Shown here one piece after another: positions 27,617-36,942 of a stretch of 64,000 nucleotides of DNA. The position numbers were made by a program, and so were the translations under genes. Under the pieces are notes generated by a model, which was not told where the DNA came from, did no database searches, and worked only from the letters and a program-made list of their open reading frames with translations. Position 1 is the stretch's first letter; each line of letters begins with the position of its first letter. The stretch covers positions 62,001-126,000 of the forward strand of contig NZ_JACAPG010000006.1 of assembly GCF_013385825.1 (NCBI RefSeq), given 5' to 3'. The DNA comes from Pseudomonas reactans (GTDB taxonomy: Bacteria; Pseudomonadota; Gammaproteobacteria; Pseudomonadales; Pseudomonadaceae).

Positions 27617-28860
27617 AGGGTTTCCCCAAAGGCTTGGGCCACGTGCAGCGCGCTGACCACGCCGTCTTCGTGAAAACCGTTGGCCCAGTAGGCGCCGCAA
27701 TAAAAGGTATTGCGCACGCCGGATATTTCTTCCCGACGCCCTTGGGCGGCCACCGCCGCCAGGCTGTATTGCGGGTGGGCGTAGGTGTAGCGGGCAAGCA
27801 CCTTCAGCGGGTTGATCATTGGCGTCTGGTTGAGGCTGACGCAAAAGGTGGTGGCGCTGTCGATGCCTTGCAGGATGTTCATGTCATAGGTGACTGCCGC
27901 TTGCTTCTGCGCAGTGCCGCTGAGCCGGTAGTTCCAGCTGGCCCAGGCCAGTTTGCGATCGGGCAGCAGGCGAGTGTCGGTGTGCAGCACCACGTCGTTG
28001 TCGGCGTAGGGCAGGGCACTCAGGATGTCTTGTTCGGCCTGGCTCGGGTCGGCCAATAACGCCAGGGCCTGGTCGCTGTGACAGGCGAAGACCACGCGAT
28101 CGAATGCCTCACTGCCGGCCGGGCTGTGGATAACCACGCCGTCGTCAGTGCGCTCGACGTTATGCACAGGGCAATTGAGGCGGATCTGTTCACGAAAGCT
28201 GCGGGTCAGCGGTTCGATGTAGCGGCTGGAGCCTCCCTCGATCACGCACCATTGCGGGCGGTTGCTCACCGACAGCAAACCGTGGTTCTTGAAGAACCGT
28301 ACGAAGAACTGCAAGGGGAAACCCAGCATGTCGGCCAAGGACATCGACCAGATCGCGGCGCCCATCGGCACGATGTAGTGGCGGATAAACCGCTCGCCGT
28401 AACCGTTGGCATCGAGGTAGTCGCCCAGGGTCATCTCGGCGCTGATGCGCTGTTCCTGCAGGTCCAGTGGCGCCTGGCGATTGAAGCGCAAGATATCGCG
28501 CAGCATGCCCCAGAATCCCGGCGACAAAATGTTGCGACGCTGGGCAAACAGGCTGTTGAGGTTATTACCGTTGTATTCGAGCCGAGTGTGCTCGTCGCAC
28601 ACCGAAAAGCTCATCTCGGTAGGTTTGAACGTCACCCCGATCTGCCCCAGCAGGCGGATGAAGTTAGGGTACGTCCAGTCGTTGAATACGATGAAGCCCG
28701 TATCCACCGCATAGCTTTTACCCTCGACAGTCACGTTGACCGTGTGGGTATGCCCGCCTATGCGGTCGCCCGCTTCGAACAGGGTGATCTCATGCTGGCG
28801 GCTGAGCAGGTAGGCACTGGTCAGCCCTGCGATGCCGCTGCCGATGATGGCGATCTTCAC
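27613..28860 (-). CDS. FAD-dependent amine-oxidase-like protein
   Basis: A 415-residue flavoprotein with the dinucleotide fold IIGSGIAGLTSAYLL and the GGHTHTVNV block, placing it in the NAD-binding_8/amine oxidase group with phytoene desaturase-like proteins. GTG start at 28860 overlaps the SDR stop (GTGA). The same gene set occurs in the Rhodobacter RSP_1087-1091 operon under the singlet-oxygen sigma factor, where this type of flavoprotein has been tied to unsaturated fatty acid oxidation. The substrate here is not shown by the sequence. Confidence 0.88.
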   Translation of the reverse strand: MKIAIIGSGIAGLTSAYLLSRQHEITLFEAGDRIGGHTHTVNVTVEGKSYAVDTGFIVFNDWTYPNFIRLLGQIGVTFKPTEMSFSVCDEHTRLEYNGNNLNSLFAQRRNILSPGFWGMLRDILRFNRQAPLDLQEQRISAEMTLGDYLDANGYGERFIRHYIVPMGAAIWSMSLADMLGFPLQFFVRFFKNHGLLSVSNRPQWCVIEGGSSRYIEPLTRSFREQIRLNCPVHNVERTDDGVVIHSPAGSEAFDRVVFACHSDQALALLADPSQAEQDILSALPYADNDVVLHTDTRLLPDRKLAWASWNYRLSGTAQKQAAVTYDMNILQGIDSATTFCVSLNQTPMINPLKVLARYTYAHPQYSLAAVAAQGRREEISGVRNTFYCGAYWANGFHEDGVVSALHVAQAFGETL

Positions 28861-29639
28861 AGGTCGTCCTTCTTCGGCGGCGGGCTGCGCAACATGCGTT
28901 TGCCGATGGCCAGTTGCGCGCGGTTCGGCAGTTTCGACAGTGGCCAGAGGGCTGCGATGAACAACGCGGGAAAGGCAATCTCCAGCGGACGCTTCTCCAG
29001 CTTGTTGAAGATATGTTTCGCAGCTTTGTCGGCCGGCCAACTGAGTGGCATCGGAAAGTCATTGCGTTCGGTGAGCGGCGTGTCGACAAACCCCGGGCTG
29101 ATCACGGTGACGTCGATATTTTCCGACGCCAGGCTGATGCGCAATGATTCGAACAGGTAGCGCAGGCCGGCCTTCGAAGCGCCGTAGGCTTCGGCGCGGG
29201 GCATCGGCAGGTAGGTCACGGCGCTGGCGACACCCACCAGGTGCGGCGTGTGCCCTGCGCGCAACAGTGGCAGCGCGGCTTCGATGCAATAACTGCTCGC
29301 CAGCAGGTTGGTGCGCACCACGTGCTCGATGATCGATGAATCAAACTGCCGAGCGTCCACGTACTCACAGGTGCCGGCATTGAGGATCACGGTGTCCAGC
29401 GAACCCCAGACCACCCCGATATGCTCGCCGATCTCGCGCACGGTCTGGCTGTTGGTCAGATCGCCCGCGACTACCAGCACTTGGCCGGGATAACGTTGGG
29501 CGAGCGCTTCCAAAGGCCCTTTGGTGCGCGAACTCAGCGCTACATGGGCGCCGCTGTTGAGCAACTCCACGGCCAGCGCGGCCCCGATGCCACTGCTGGC
29601 GCCGGTCAGCCAATAACGGCGAGGCACTGTGCTGCTCAT
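28857..29639 (-). CDS. short-chain dehydrogenase/reductase
   Basis: A 260-residue classical SDR with the cofactor loop TGASSGIGAAL, NAG in VILNAGT and the active-site YGASKAG. The substrate is unknown. The ATG at 29639 overlaps the stop of the NTF2-like gene. Position in the photolyase operon suggests a reducing step in the same lipid or damage pathway. Confidence 0.92.
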   Translation of the reverse strand: MSSTVPRRYWLTGASSGIGAALAVELLNSGAHVALSSRTKGPLEALAQRYPGQVLVVAGDLTNSQTVREIGEHIGVVWGSLDTVILNAGTCEYVDARQFDSSIIEHVVRTNLLASSYCIEAALPLLRAGHTPHLVGVASAVTYLPMPRAEAYGASKAGLRYLFESLRISLASENIDVTVISPGFVDTPLTERNDFPMPLSWPADKAAKHIFNKLEKRPLEIAFPALFIAALWPLSKLPNRAQLAIGKRMLRSPPPKKDDL

Positions 29640-30058
29640 CCCATTCTCCTTTTCAGCCAACTGATGACGCTGCCCAGCACGGGCAAGTGTTCGTACAGCA
29701 GGGCGCCGGCATCGAAGTAATCTCGATGGCGGTACACCTTGTCACGCCACATCAGGTGCGAGCAGCCTTCCACGCGGATGACCTTGCCGCCCGCCAGGCG
29801 TGGGTGGCAGAAACTCATTTTCCAGCGCAGGTAACCTTCGCCTTCGGCCACCTGGTCGAAACCGTGGAAGTCGAAGCGTAGCTGGCTGACGTTGCTGTAC
29901 AGCTCTGCGAAGTAACGGTGCAGGGCTGGCAGGCCATGCACTTCATGCAGCGGATCGGCAAAGGCGATGTCCGGGCTGTACAGGCTGTCGAGCAAATGCA
30001 GGTTGTGCTTGTCCAGCGTGGCAAAGGCCTGGGCGAAGCGGCGCAGGAAGTCACTCAT
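29636..30058 (-). CDS. NTF2-like (SnoaL-type) domain protein
   Basis: A 140-residue single-domain protein with the cone-shaped NTF2/SnoaL fold pattern (DFLRRFAQAFATLDKHNLHLLDSLYSPDIAFADP-like opening, HGLPALHRYFAELY). Such folds bind small hydrophobic molecules or act as isomerases. It overlaps the photolyase gene by eight bases. No catalytic assignment is possible from the sequence. Confidence 0.82.
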   Translation of the reverse strand: MSDFLRRFAQAFATLDKHNLHLLDSLYSPDIAFADPLHEVHGLPALHRYFAELYSNVSQLRFDFHGFDQVAEGEGYLRWKMSFCHPRLAGGKVIRVEGCSHLMWRDKVYRHRDYFDAGALLYEHLPVLGSVISWLKRRMG

Positions 30059-31496
30059 GTTCGCCCCCGACAGCTTGGCGCGAAGGCAGGCTGCGGAAGG
30101 CGGCCAGGGCGCGTTCGCGGGATTTTTTCAGGTCGACAATCGAACGCGGGTAATCGGCCACGCCAAACAAACCGCCGACGGCTTCGGGGTTGTGCACTTC
30201 TTTCTTATTCAGTGCGGCCAACTCCGGCAGCCAGTGCTTGATGAAAATGCCCTCGCTGTCGAATTTCTCCGACTGGCTCAACGGGCTGAAAATCCGGAAG
30301 TACGGTGCCGAGTCGGTGCCGGTGGATGAGCTCCACTGCCAGCCGCCGTTATTGGCGGCGAGGTCGCCATCGATCAGGTGGCGCATGAAGAAACGCTCAC
30401 CTTCGCGCCAGTCGATCAGCAGGTTCTTGGTCAGGAACATCGCCACCACCATGCGCAGGCGGTTGTGCATCCAGCCGGTTTCCAGCAGTTGGCGCATGGC
30501 CGCGTCGATGATCGGCAGGCCGGTGCGCGCTTCCTGCCAGGCAGCGAGGTCCTTGGGCGCATTGCGCCAAGCCACAGCTTCGGTTTCGGGGCGGAACGCA
30601 CGATGGCGCGACACACGTGGATAACCCACCAGGATATGTTTGTAGAACTCGCGCCACAGCAGTTCGTTGATCCAGGTGATGGCGCCCATATCCCCGCTTT
30701 CAAACTCGCCGCCGTTGGTTTGCAGCGCGGCGTGCAGGCACTGGCGCGGCGAGACCACGCCCGCCGCAAGGTAGGCGGACAACTGGCTGGTGCCGGGCTT
30801 GGCGGGGAAGTCGCGCTCGTCTTTGTAGTAGCTGATTTGTTGATCGGCAAAGGCGTCGAGGCGGCGCCGGGCTTCGTCTTCACCGGCCGGCCAGAGGGCG
30901 CGCAGTGCTTCGCTGGGTGGTTCGAAACCATCGACCGTGTTCGGGACGGGATCGCTTTTGAGCTTGATCGGTGCCTGGGCTTTTGGTGCTGCGACCGTGC
31001 GCGGCAGGGCGCTGTGCAGGCGGGTGTAGCAAACCTTGCGGAACTGGCTGAACACCTGGAAATACGTGCCGGTCTTGGTCAACACGCTGCCAGGCTGGAA
31101 GAACAGTTGGTCGAGGTAGCTGTGGAAGGTCACGCCATCAGCTTCCAAGGCCTTGGACACGGCGGCGTCCCGGCGACTTTCGTGGATACCGTATTCCTCG
31201 TTGACGTGGACTGACTCCACCGACAGTTCGCGGCACAGCTTGCTCAATACGTCGGGCGCCTGATCCCAGGCGGCCGCAGTGCGAATCAGCAGGGGAACGT
31301 TCAGCGCGCCCAGCGTCTTGCTCAGGTCTTGCAGGTTGCGCAGCCAGAAGTCCACTTTGCACGGCGCATCGTCGTGGGCCAGCCATTGCTGCGGCGTGAT
31401 CAGGTACACGGCCGCAATCGGGCCCCGCTGGCTCGCGGCGGCCAGGGCAGTGTTGTCGTGTAGGCGCAGGTCGGTGCGCAGCCAGATCAAATGCAT
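30051..31496 (-). CDS. phrB: deoxyribodipyrimidine photolyase (CPD class I)
   Basis: A 481-residue photolyase. The N-terminal half binds an antenna chromophore (HLIWLRTDLRLHDNTAL) and the C-terminal half binds FAD, with TGWMHNRLRMVVAMFLTKNLLIDW and NNGGWQWSSSTGTDSAPYFR. It uses blue light to split cyclobutane dimers. The ATG abuts the MerR stop, so regulator and enzyme are one transcript. Confidence 0.96.
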   Translation of the reverse strand: MHLIWLRTDLRLHDNTALAAASQRGPIAAVYLITPQQWLAHDDAPCKVDFWLRNLQDLSKTLGALNVPLLIRTAAAWDQAPDVLSKLCRELSVESVHVNEEYGIHESRRDAAVSKALEADGVTFHSYLDQLFFQPGSVLTKTGTYFQVFSQFRKVCYTRLHSALPRTVAAPKAQAPIKLKSDPVPNTVDGFEPPSEALRALWPAGEDEARRRLDAFADQQISYYKDERDFPAKPGTSQLSAYLAAGVVSPRQCLHAALQTNGGEFESGDMGAITWINELLWREFYKHILVGYPRVSRHRAFRPETEAVAWRNAPKDLAAWQEARTGLPIIDAAMRQLLETGWMHNRLRMVVAMFLTKNLLIDWREGERFFMRHLIDGDLAANNGGWQWSSSTGTDSAPYFRIFSPLSQSEKFDSEGIFIKHWLPELAALNKKEVHNPEAVGGLFGVADYPRSIVDLKKSRERALAAFRSLPSRQAVGGEHE

Positions 31497-32426
31497 TTAA
31501 ACAAGTCCACGCTGGATCAGTTGCTGGTGGGCCGACAACAGGTCTTCGGCGACGAACAAATCAGGAATGTCATGGGTTAATACGGTCAACTCGGCCTGGT
31601 GGATGCATACCGTTGGTCCGACCATCAATTTTGGGCAACTGACGCCACTCAAAAGTTTTGCGAAAGCCGACAGGTGGAGCGCCTTGCTCGAATACAGCAG
31701 CACCGCGCGCGGTTGAAGGTGTTCCACTGCCAGGGCCAGCTCACCGGCAGGCAGCGGCCAGTCGAACACTTCCACCGGGCAATCGGCGCTGCTGGCGAGC
31801 CAGGCGCTGAGCCACAGGTGCGGCTCCAAGGGCAGGTCGGATTGATTCACCAGCAGCAGCGGCGCGCCATGCAGCTGGCGATTGTTGTGATAGATGCGCG
31901 CACCAAACTTGCTACGCAGCCAGGACAGGAAAAACACCCGCTCCATCTGTGCGCCGAACTGGCCTTGCCAACGTTGTTCCAGCTCCTGCAACAGTGGCAA
32001 CAACAGTTGCTCGCACAGGGTGCGCGGCGGGTAAAGCGCCATGGCTTGGTTGAAGGCTTCATCCACACGGCGTTCGGCCAATTCGCTGATGGCTTGCACC
32101 AGGGTCTGGCGCAGGGTGTGCCATTCGTTTTCAACGACATCGGGAACAGAGAGCGCTGAGTCGATCAGGCCTTTGACCTGACTCACCGGCACGCCGCGAT
32201 TGAGCCAGGTGAGGATGGTGTGGATGCGCTGTACATGTTCGGCGCTGAACAATCGATGACCTTTGGGCGTGCGTTGGGGCACGATCAGGCCATAACGGCG
32301 TTCCCACGCGCGCAGGGTCACGGCGTTGACGCCGGTCTGGCGCGCCACTTCGCGGATCGGCAGCCAGCCGGCTTCGAGGGCTTGGGCGATGTCTTCGCCG
32401 GGTTCGTCTTGCAGGGCAGCTTTCAT
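31497..32426 (-). CDS. MerR-family regulator of the LitR/photoresponse type
   Basis: A 309-residue protein. An N-terminal MerR helix-turn-helix (LPIREVARQTGVNAVTLRAWERRYGL, PKGHRLF) is followed by a B12-domain-like C-terminal half starting with a CarH/LitR-type helical part (LCEQLLLPLLQELEQRWQ). The E/DxHxxG cobalamin motif of light-sensing LitR proteins is not visible, which fits class II LitR proteins of pseudomonads. These are thought to take their light signal from a separate LOV protein; no LOV gene lies in this window. It is likely to bind the TGTACAA palindromes at 33412-33485. Confidence 0.85.
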   Translation of the reverse strand: MKAALQDEPGEDIAQALEAGWLPIREVARQTGVNAVTLRAWERRYGLIVPQRTPKGHRLFSAEHVQRIHTILTWLNRGVPVSQVKGLIDSALSVPDVVENEWHTLRQTLVQAISELAERRVDEAFNQAMALYPPRTLCEQLLLPLLQELEQRWQGQFGAQMERVFFLSWLRSKFGARIYHNNRQLHGAPLLLVNQSDLPLEPHLWLSAWLASSADCPVEVFDWPLPAGELALAVEHLQPRAVLLYSSKALHLSAFAKLLSGVSCPKLMVGPTVCIHQAELTVLTHDIPDLFVAEDLLSAHQQLIQRGLV

Positions 32427-32429
32427 GGT

Positions 32430-33389
32430 CTAGATCGCATTTCGCAGGCTGAGGTTTTCCGGGTGCGGTTGCAGGTAGGCCTGCTGCGCGATGTAGCGGT
32501 CCGGGTGTTGGCGAAAGTGGTGCTTGAGCAGGGTCAGTGGCACCACCAGCGGCACGATGCCTTGGCGGTACTGGCCGATAACGGTCTGCATTTCCTGCTT
32601 GTCGTCGGCACTGATGACTTGTTTGAGGTAACCGCTGATGTGTTGCAGCACGTTGGTATGGGTGCCACGGGTGGCGCATTGGCTCAGGCCGGTCATCAGG
32701 TCGCTGAAGTAACAGGCGGCCAGTTCATCGAGGTGGGTCTCTTTGGTCATGCTGCCCAGCAGGTGCCCGAGGCTTTTGTAGTGCGCCGGGCTGTGGGCCA
32801 TCAACAGGTATTTGTAGCGTGAATGAAAGGCCAGCAGCCGGTGACGGGTCAGGCCTTCGACCAGCAGCTGTTGCCAATCGGCGTAGACGAAGACGCGGGT
32901 CAGGAAGTTTTCCCGCAGCACCGGGTCATTCAATCGACCGTCTTCTTCCACCGGCAGATTGGGGTGACGCGCACAAAACGCCTGGGCGTAGACACCACGC
33001 CCGCCTCCGTCGACCGGGGTGCCGTTGTCGCGGTACACCTTGACCCGCTCCAGTCCGCACGACGGCGACTTCTGCATGAAGATGTAGCCGCACAGGTCGG
33101 TGTGTTCCGACGCCATCTGCTGGCCGTAATCGTCCAGCGGCTGGGTGACGTTCAGTTCGCGGTGCACCGTGCCGACGGCCTGCGGGTGGGCCGGGTCGCC
33201 CACCAGGCGGATCGGTTCGCGTGGAATGCCCAGGCCGATAGCGACCTCGGGGCACAGCGGCACGAAGTCGAAATAGTCGGCGAGGGTCTGGCTGCACAGC
33301 AGGGATTGCTTATGGCCGCCGTTGAAGCGCACGTTCTCGCCCAATAAGCAGGCGCTGATGGCGATCTTCGGTTTGGTGATGCTGGACAT
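32430..33389 (-). CDS. DUF523-DUF1722 (YbgA-like) protein
   Basis: A 319-residue two-domain protein. The N-terminal DUF523 part has Cys motifs ISACLLGENVRFNGG and MQKSPSCG; the C-terminal DUF1722 part has FHSRYKYLLMAHSP. The DUF523 domain has been linked to tRNA or small-molecule sulfur work and YbgA of E. coli lies next to phrB, but the function is unsettled. First gene of the photolyase operon, right behind the paired palindromes, and three bases from the MerR gene. Confidence 0.9.
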   Translation of the reverse strand: MSSITKPKIAISACLLGENVRFNGGHKQSLLCSQTLADYFDFVPLCPEVAIGLGIPREPIRLVGDPAHPQAVGTVHRELNVTQPLDDYGQQMASEHTDLCGYIFMQKSPSCGLERVKVYRDNGTPVDGGGRGVYAQAFCARHPNLPVEEDGRLNDPVLRENFLTRVFVYADWQQLLVEGLTRHRLLAFHSRYKYLLMAHSPAHYKSLGHLLGSMTKETHLDELAACYFSDLMTGLSQCATRGTHTNVLQHISGYLKQVISADDKQEMQTVIGQYRQGIVPLVVPLTLLKHHFRQHPDRYIAQQAYLQPHPENLSLRNAI

Positions 33390-33411
33390 AAGCGAACCTC
33401 TGCAAGATTCC

Positions 33412-33435
33412 TGTACAAGATTCGAATCTTGTACA
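33412..33435. promoter_or_regulatory. palindromic operator 1 of the photolyase operon
   Basis: A perfect 24-base palindrome, TGTACAAG and its inverse around GATTCGAATC in the centre, starting 23 bases before the first gene. It shares TGTACAA-N10-TTGTACA with the next site, whose centre is exactly 50 bases away. The MerR protein of the operon is the most likely ligand. Confidence 0.75.
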
Positions 33436-33461
33436 ACTAAATCTCATCATAGGTTCGATGC

Positions 33462-33485
33462 TGTACAAGTCAAATTATTTGTACA
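33462..33485. promoter_or_regulatory. palindromic operator 2 of the photolyase operon
   Basis: TGTACAA, ten bases, TTGTACA. The arms equal those of operator 1 while the centres differ, which points to a conserved protein site and not a hairpin. A pair spaced 50 bases (about five helix turns) allows binding on one face of the DNA. Confidence 0.75.
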
Positions 33486-33502
33486 AGTTTTTTGCAGGGC
33501 AC

Positions 33503-34731
<1,229 letters not shown>

Positions 34732-34750
34732 CTACGCCGACACCAATAGC

Positions 34751-34774
34751 TGTACAATATTGTTTTTTGGTATA
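34751..34774. promoter_or_regulatory. degenerate third operator in the divergent promoter
   Basis: TGTACAA, ten bases, TGGTATA. The first arm is identical to the operators at 33412 and 33462 and the second matches five of seven positions. It lies between two divergent genes of the same cluster, so the same MerR protein may control them. Confidence 0.5.
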
Positions 34775-34898
34775 AGTTTTGGCTTACCTGTTCTTACGGC
34801 GTGACCTATGGTTAAAGCAGAGGCTTAATCCAACGTCACGCCCGCTGCTTATAAAATAGACTAGCGATGGGCGGCGAACGTTACATGAGGAACATCCC

Positions 34899-35798
34899 AT
34901 GCACATTTTGCTGACCGGCGGTACTGGCCTGATCGGCCGCCAACTCTGCCACCACTGGCTTGCGCAGGGTCATCGGCTGACGGTGTGGAGCCGTCATCCG
35001 GAACAGGTTGCAAAGCGGTGCGGTGCTCAAGTAGCCGGTGTCGAACGCCTGCAGCAGGTTATCGGCCCGGTGGATGCGGTCATTAACCTGGCTGGTGCGC
35101 CGATCGCTGACCGCCCGTGGACCCACAAGCGCAAGGCGCTGTTGTGGAGCAGCCGCATCAGTCTGACTGAAACCTTGCTGGCGTGGCTTGAGGGCTTGGA
35201 ACAAAAGCCAGCGGTGTTGATTTCCGGTTCGGCGGTGGGCTGGTACGGCGACGGCGGCGAGCGCGAATTGACCGAAGCCAGCGGCCCGGTGCAGGACGAT
35301 TTCCCCAGCCAGTTGTGCATTGCCTGGGAAGAAACCGCCCTGCGCGCCGAAGCCTTGGGCATTCGCGTTGTGTTGGTGCGCACCGGTTTAGTGTTGTCGG
35401 CCGAGGGCGGCTTTTTGTCGCGGCTGTTGCTGCCATTCAAACTGGCGCTGGGCGGGCCGATCGGCAATGGTCGGCAGTGGATGCCGTGGGTGCATATCAA
35501 GGATCAAATCGCCCTGATTGATTTTCTTCTGCACAAGCCTGATGCCAGTGGTCCCTATAATGCCTGCGCGCCACACCCGGTGCGCAATCGCGAGTTTGCG
35601 AAAACCCTGGGCCAGGTGTTGCACCGCCCGGCGTTCATGCCGATGCCGGCCTTTGCATTGAAGGTGGGCCTGGGCGAGTTGTCCGGCCTGTTGCTGGGCG
35701 GGCAGAAGGCGGTGCCCGAACGCTTGCTGGCCGCTGGTTTCACTTTCCAGTTCACTGAGTTGCGTGCGGCCTTGGATGACTTGTCCAGCCGCCTCTAG
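34899..35798 (+). CDS. TIGR01777-family epimerase (YfcH-like)
   Basis: A 299-residue NAD(P)-binding protein with [14 protein letters not shown] at the start, [21 protein letters not shown] block and the C-terminal DUF1731 part with [25 protein letters not shown]. An extended SDR whose substrate is unknown. It is 15 bases from hemH and probably co-transcribed with it. Confidence 0.92.
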   Translation: MHILLTGGTGLIGRQLCHHWLAQGHRLTVWSRHPEQVAKRCGAQVAGVERLQQVIGPVDAVINLAGAPIADRPWTHKRKALLWSSRISLTETLLAWLEGLEQKPAVLISGSAVGWYGDGGERELTEASGPVQDDFPSQLCIAWEETALRAEALGIRVVLVRTGLVLSAEGGFLSRLLLPFKLALGGPIGNGRQWMPWVHIKDQIALIDFLLHKPDASGPYNACAPHPVRNREFAKTLGQVLHRPAFMPMPAFALKVGLGELSGLLLGGQKAVPERLLAAGFTFQFTELRAALDDLSSRL

Positions 35799-35812
35799 AG
35801 ATAGGATGTTGC

Positions 35813-36838
35813 ATGACGGATCACGCGTTGTTACTGGTCAACCTGGGCTCGCCAAAATCCACCTCGGTGGCCGATGTGCGCAGCTACCTCAATCAGTTCC
35901 TGATGGACCCTTATGTGATCGACCTGCCGTGGCCAGTGCGGCGCTTGCTGGTGTCGCTGATCCTGATCAAGCGCCCCGAGCAGTCGGCCCATGCCTACGC
36001 ATCCATCTGGTGGGACGAAGGTTCGCCGTTGGTGGTGCTGAGCCGCCGTTTGCAGCATCAGATGACTACGCAGTGGACCCAAGGCCCGGTGGAGTTGGCG
36101 ATGCGCTATGGTGAGCCGTCCATTGAAACTGTGCTGACCCGCCTCGCCGCCCAGGGCATCCGCAAAGTGACCTTGGCGCCATTGTATCCGCAGTTTGCCG
36201 ACAGCACTGTGACCACGGTGATTGAAGAGGCCAAGCGGGTTGTGCGTGATAAGAAGCTGAGCGTGCAGTTCTCGATCTTGCAGCCGTTCTACGACCAGCC
36301 GGAATACCTCGACGCGCTCGCGGCGAGTGTTCGCACCTATGTGGAGCAGGATTACGATCACCTGCTGCTGAGTTTCCACGGCCTGCCAGAGCGTCATCTG
36401 ACCAAACTCGACCCGACAGGCCAGCATTGCTTCAAGGATGCCGACTGCTGCAAGAACGCTTCGCCCGAGGTGTTGAAAACCTGCTACCGCGCGCAATGTT
36501 TCAGCGTCGCCCGTGACTTTGCCGCGCGCCTAGGCTTGCCGGAAGATAAATGGTCGGTGGCGTTTCAATCACGCCTGGGCCGCGCCAAATGGATCGAACC
36601 CTACACCGAAGCGCGCCTGGAAGCCCTGGCTAAGCAAGGCGTGAAAAAGCTGTTGGTGATGTGCCCGGCGTTTGTTGCCGACTGCATCGAGACGCTGGAG
36701 GAAATCGGCGATCGCGGGCTGGAGCAGTTCCGCGAGGCCGGGGGGGAGGAATTGGTGTTGGTACCGTGTCTGAATGATGACCCGCAGTGGGCGAAGGCAC
36801 TGACCACCCTTTGCGAACGGGCACCGCAATCATTGTAG
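35813..36838 (+). CDS. hemH: ferrochelatase
   Basis: A 341-residue ferrochelatase that puts iron into protoporphyrin [13 protein letters not shown] at the start and the metal-site [12 protein letters not shown] with the catalytic His are clear. The stop codon TAG is made by the first bases of a REP element (TGTAGGAGCG), so the natural C-terminus may have been longer or different before insertion. Its place in the light-response cluster fits the fact that free protoporphyrin is a strong photosensitiser. Confidence 0.97.
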   Translation: MTDHALLLVNLGSPKSTSVADVRSYLNQFLMDPYVIDLPWPVRRLLVSLILIKRPEQSAHAYASIWWDEGSPLVVLSRRLQHQMTTQWTQGPVELAMRYGEPSIETVLTRLAAQGIRKVTLAPLYPQFADSTVTTVIEEAKRVVRDKKLSVQFSILQPFYDQPEYLDALAASVRTYVEQDYDHLLLSFHGLPERHLTKLDPTGQHCFKDADCCKNASPEVLKTCYRAQCFSVARDFAARLGLPEDKWSVAFQSRLGRAKWIEPYTEARLEALAKQGVKKLLVMCPAFVADCIETLEEIGDRGLEQFREAGGEELVLVPCLNDDPQWAKALTTLCERAPQSL

Positions 36839-36933
36839 GAGCGAGCTTGCTCGCGAAGGACGTCAACGATAACGCAGTGCTTCTGAGTTAACGCGGCGCT
36901 CTCAGGGGCTTCGCGAGCAAGCTCGCTCCTACA
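36834..36933. repeat. REP doublet (REPIN), GGAGCGAGCT type
   Basis: Inverted arms TGTAGGAGCGAGCTTGCTCG and its complement at the far end, with about 54 bases between. The left arm supplies the hemH stop codon. The same type lies at 48232-48331, with a partly alike spacer (GCGGCGCTCTC). Confidence 0.9.
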
Positions 36934-36942
36934 GGTAGGCGT

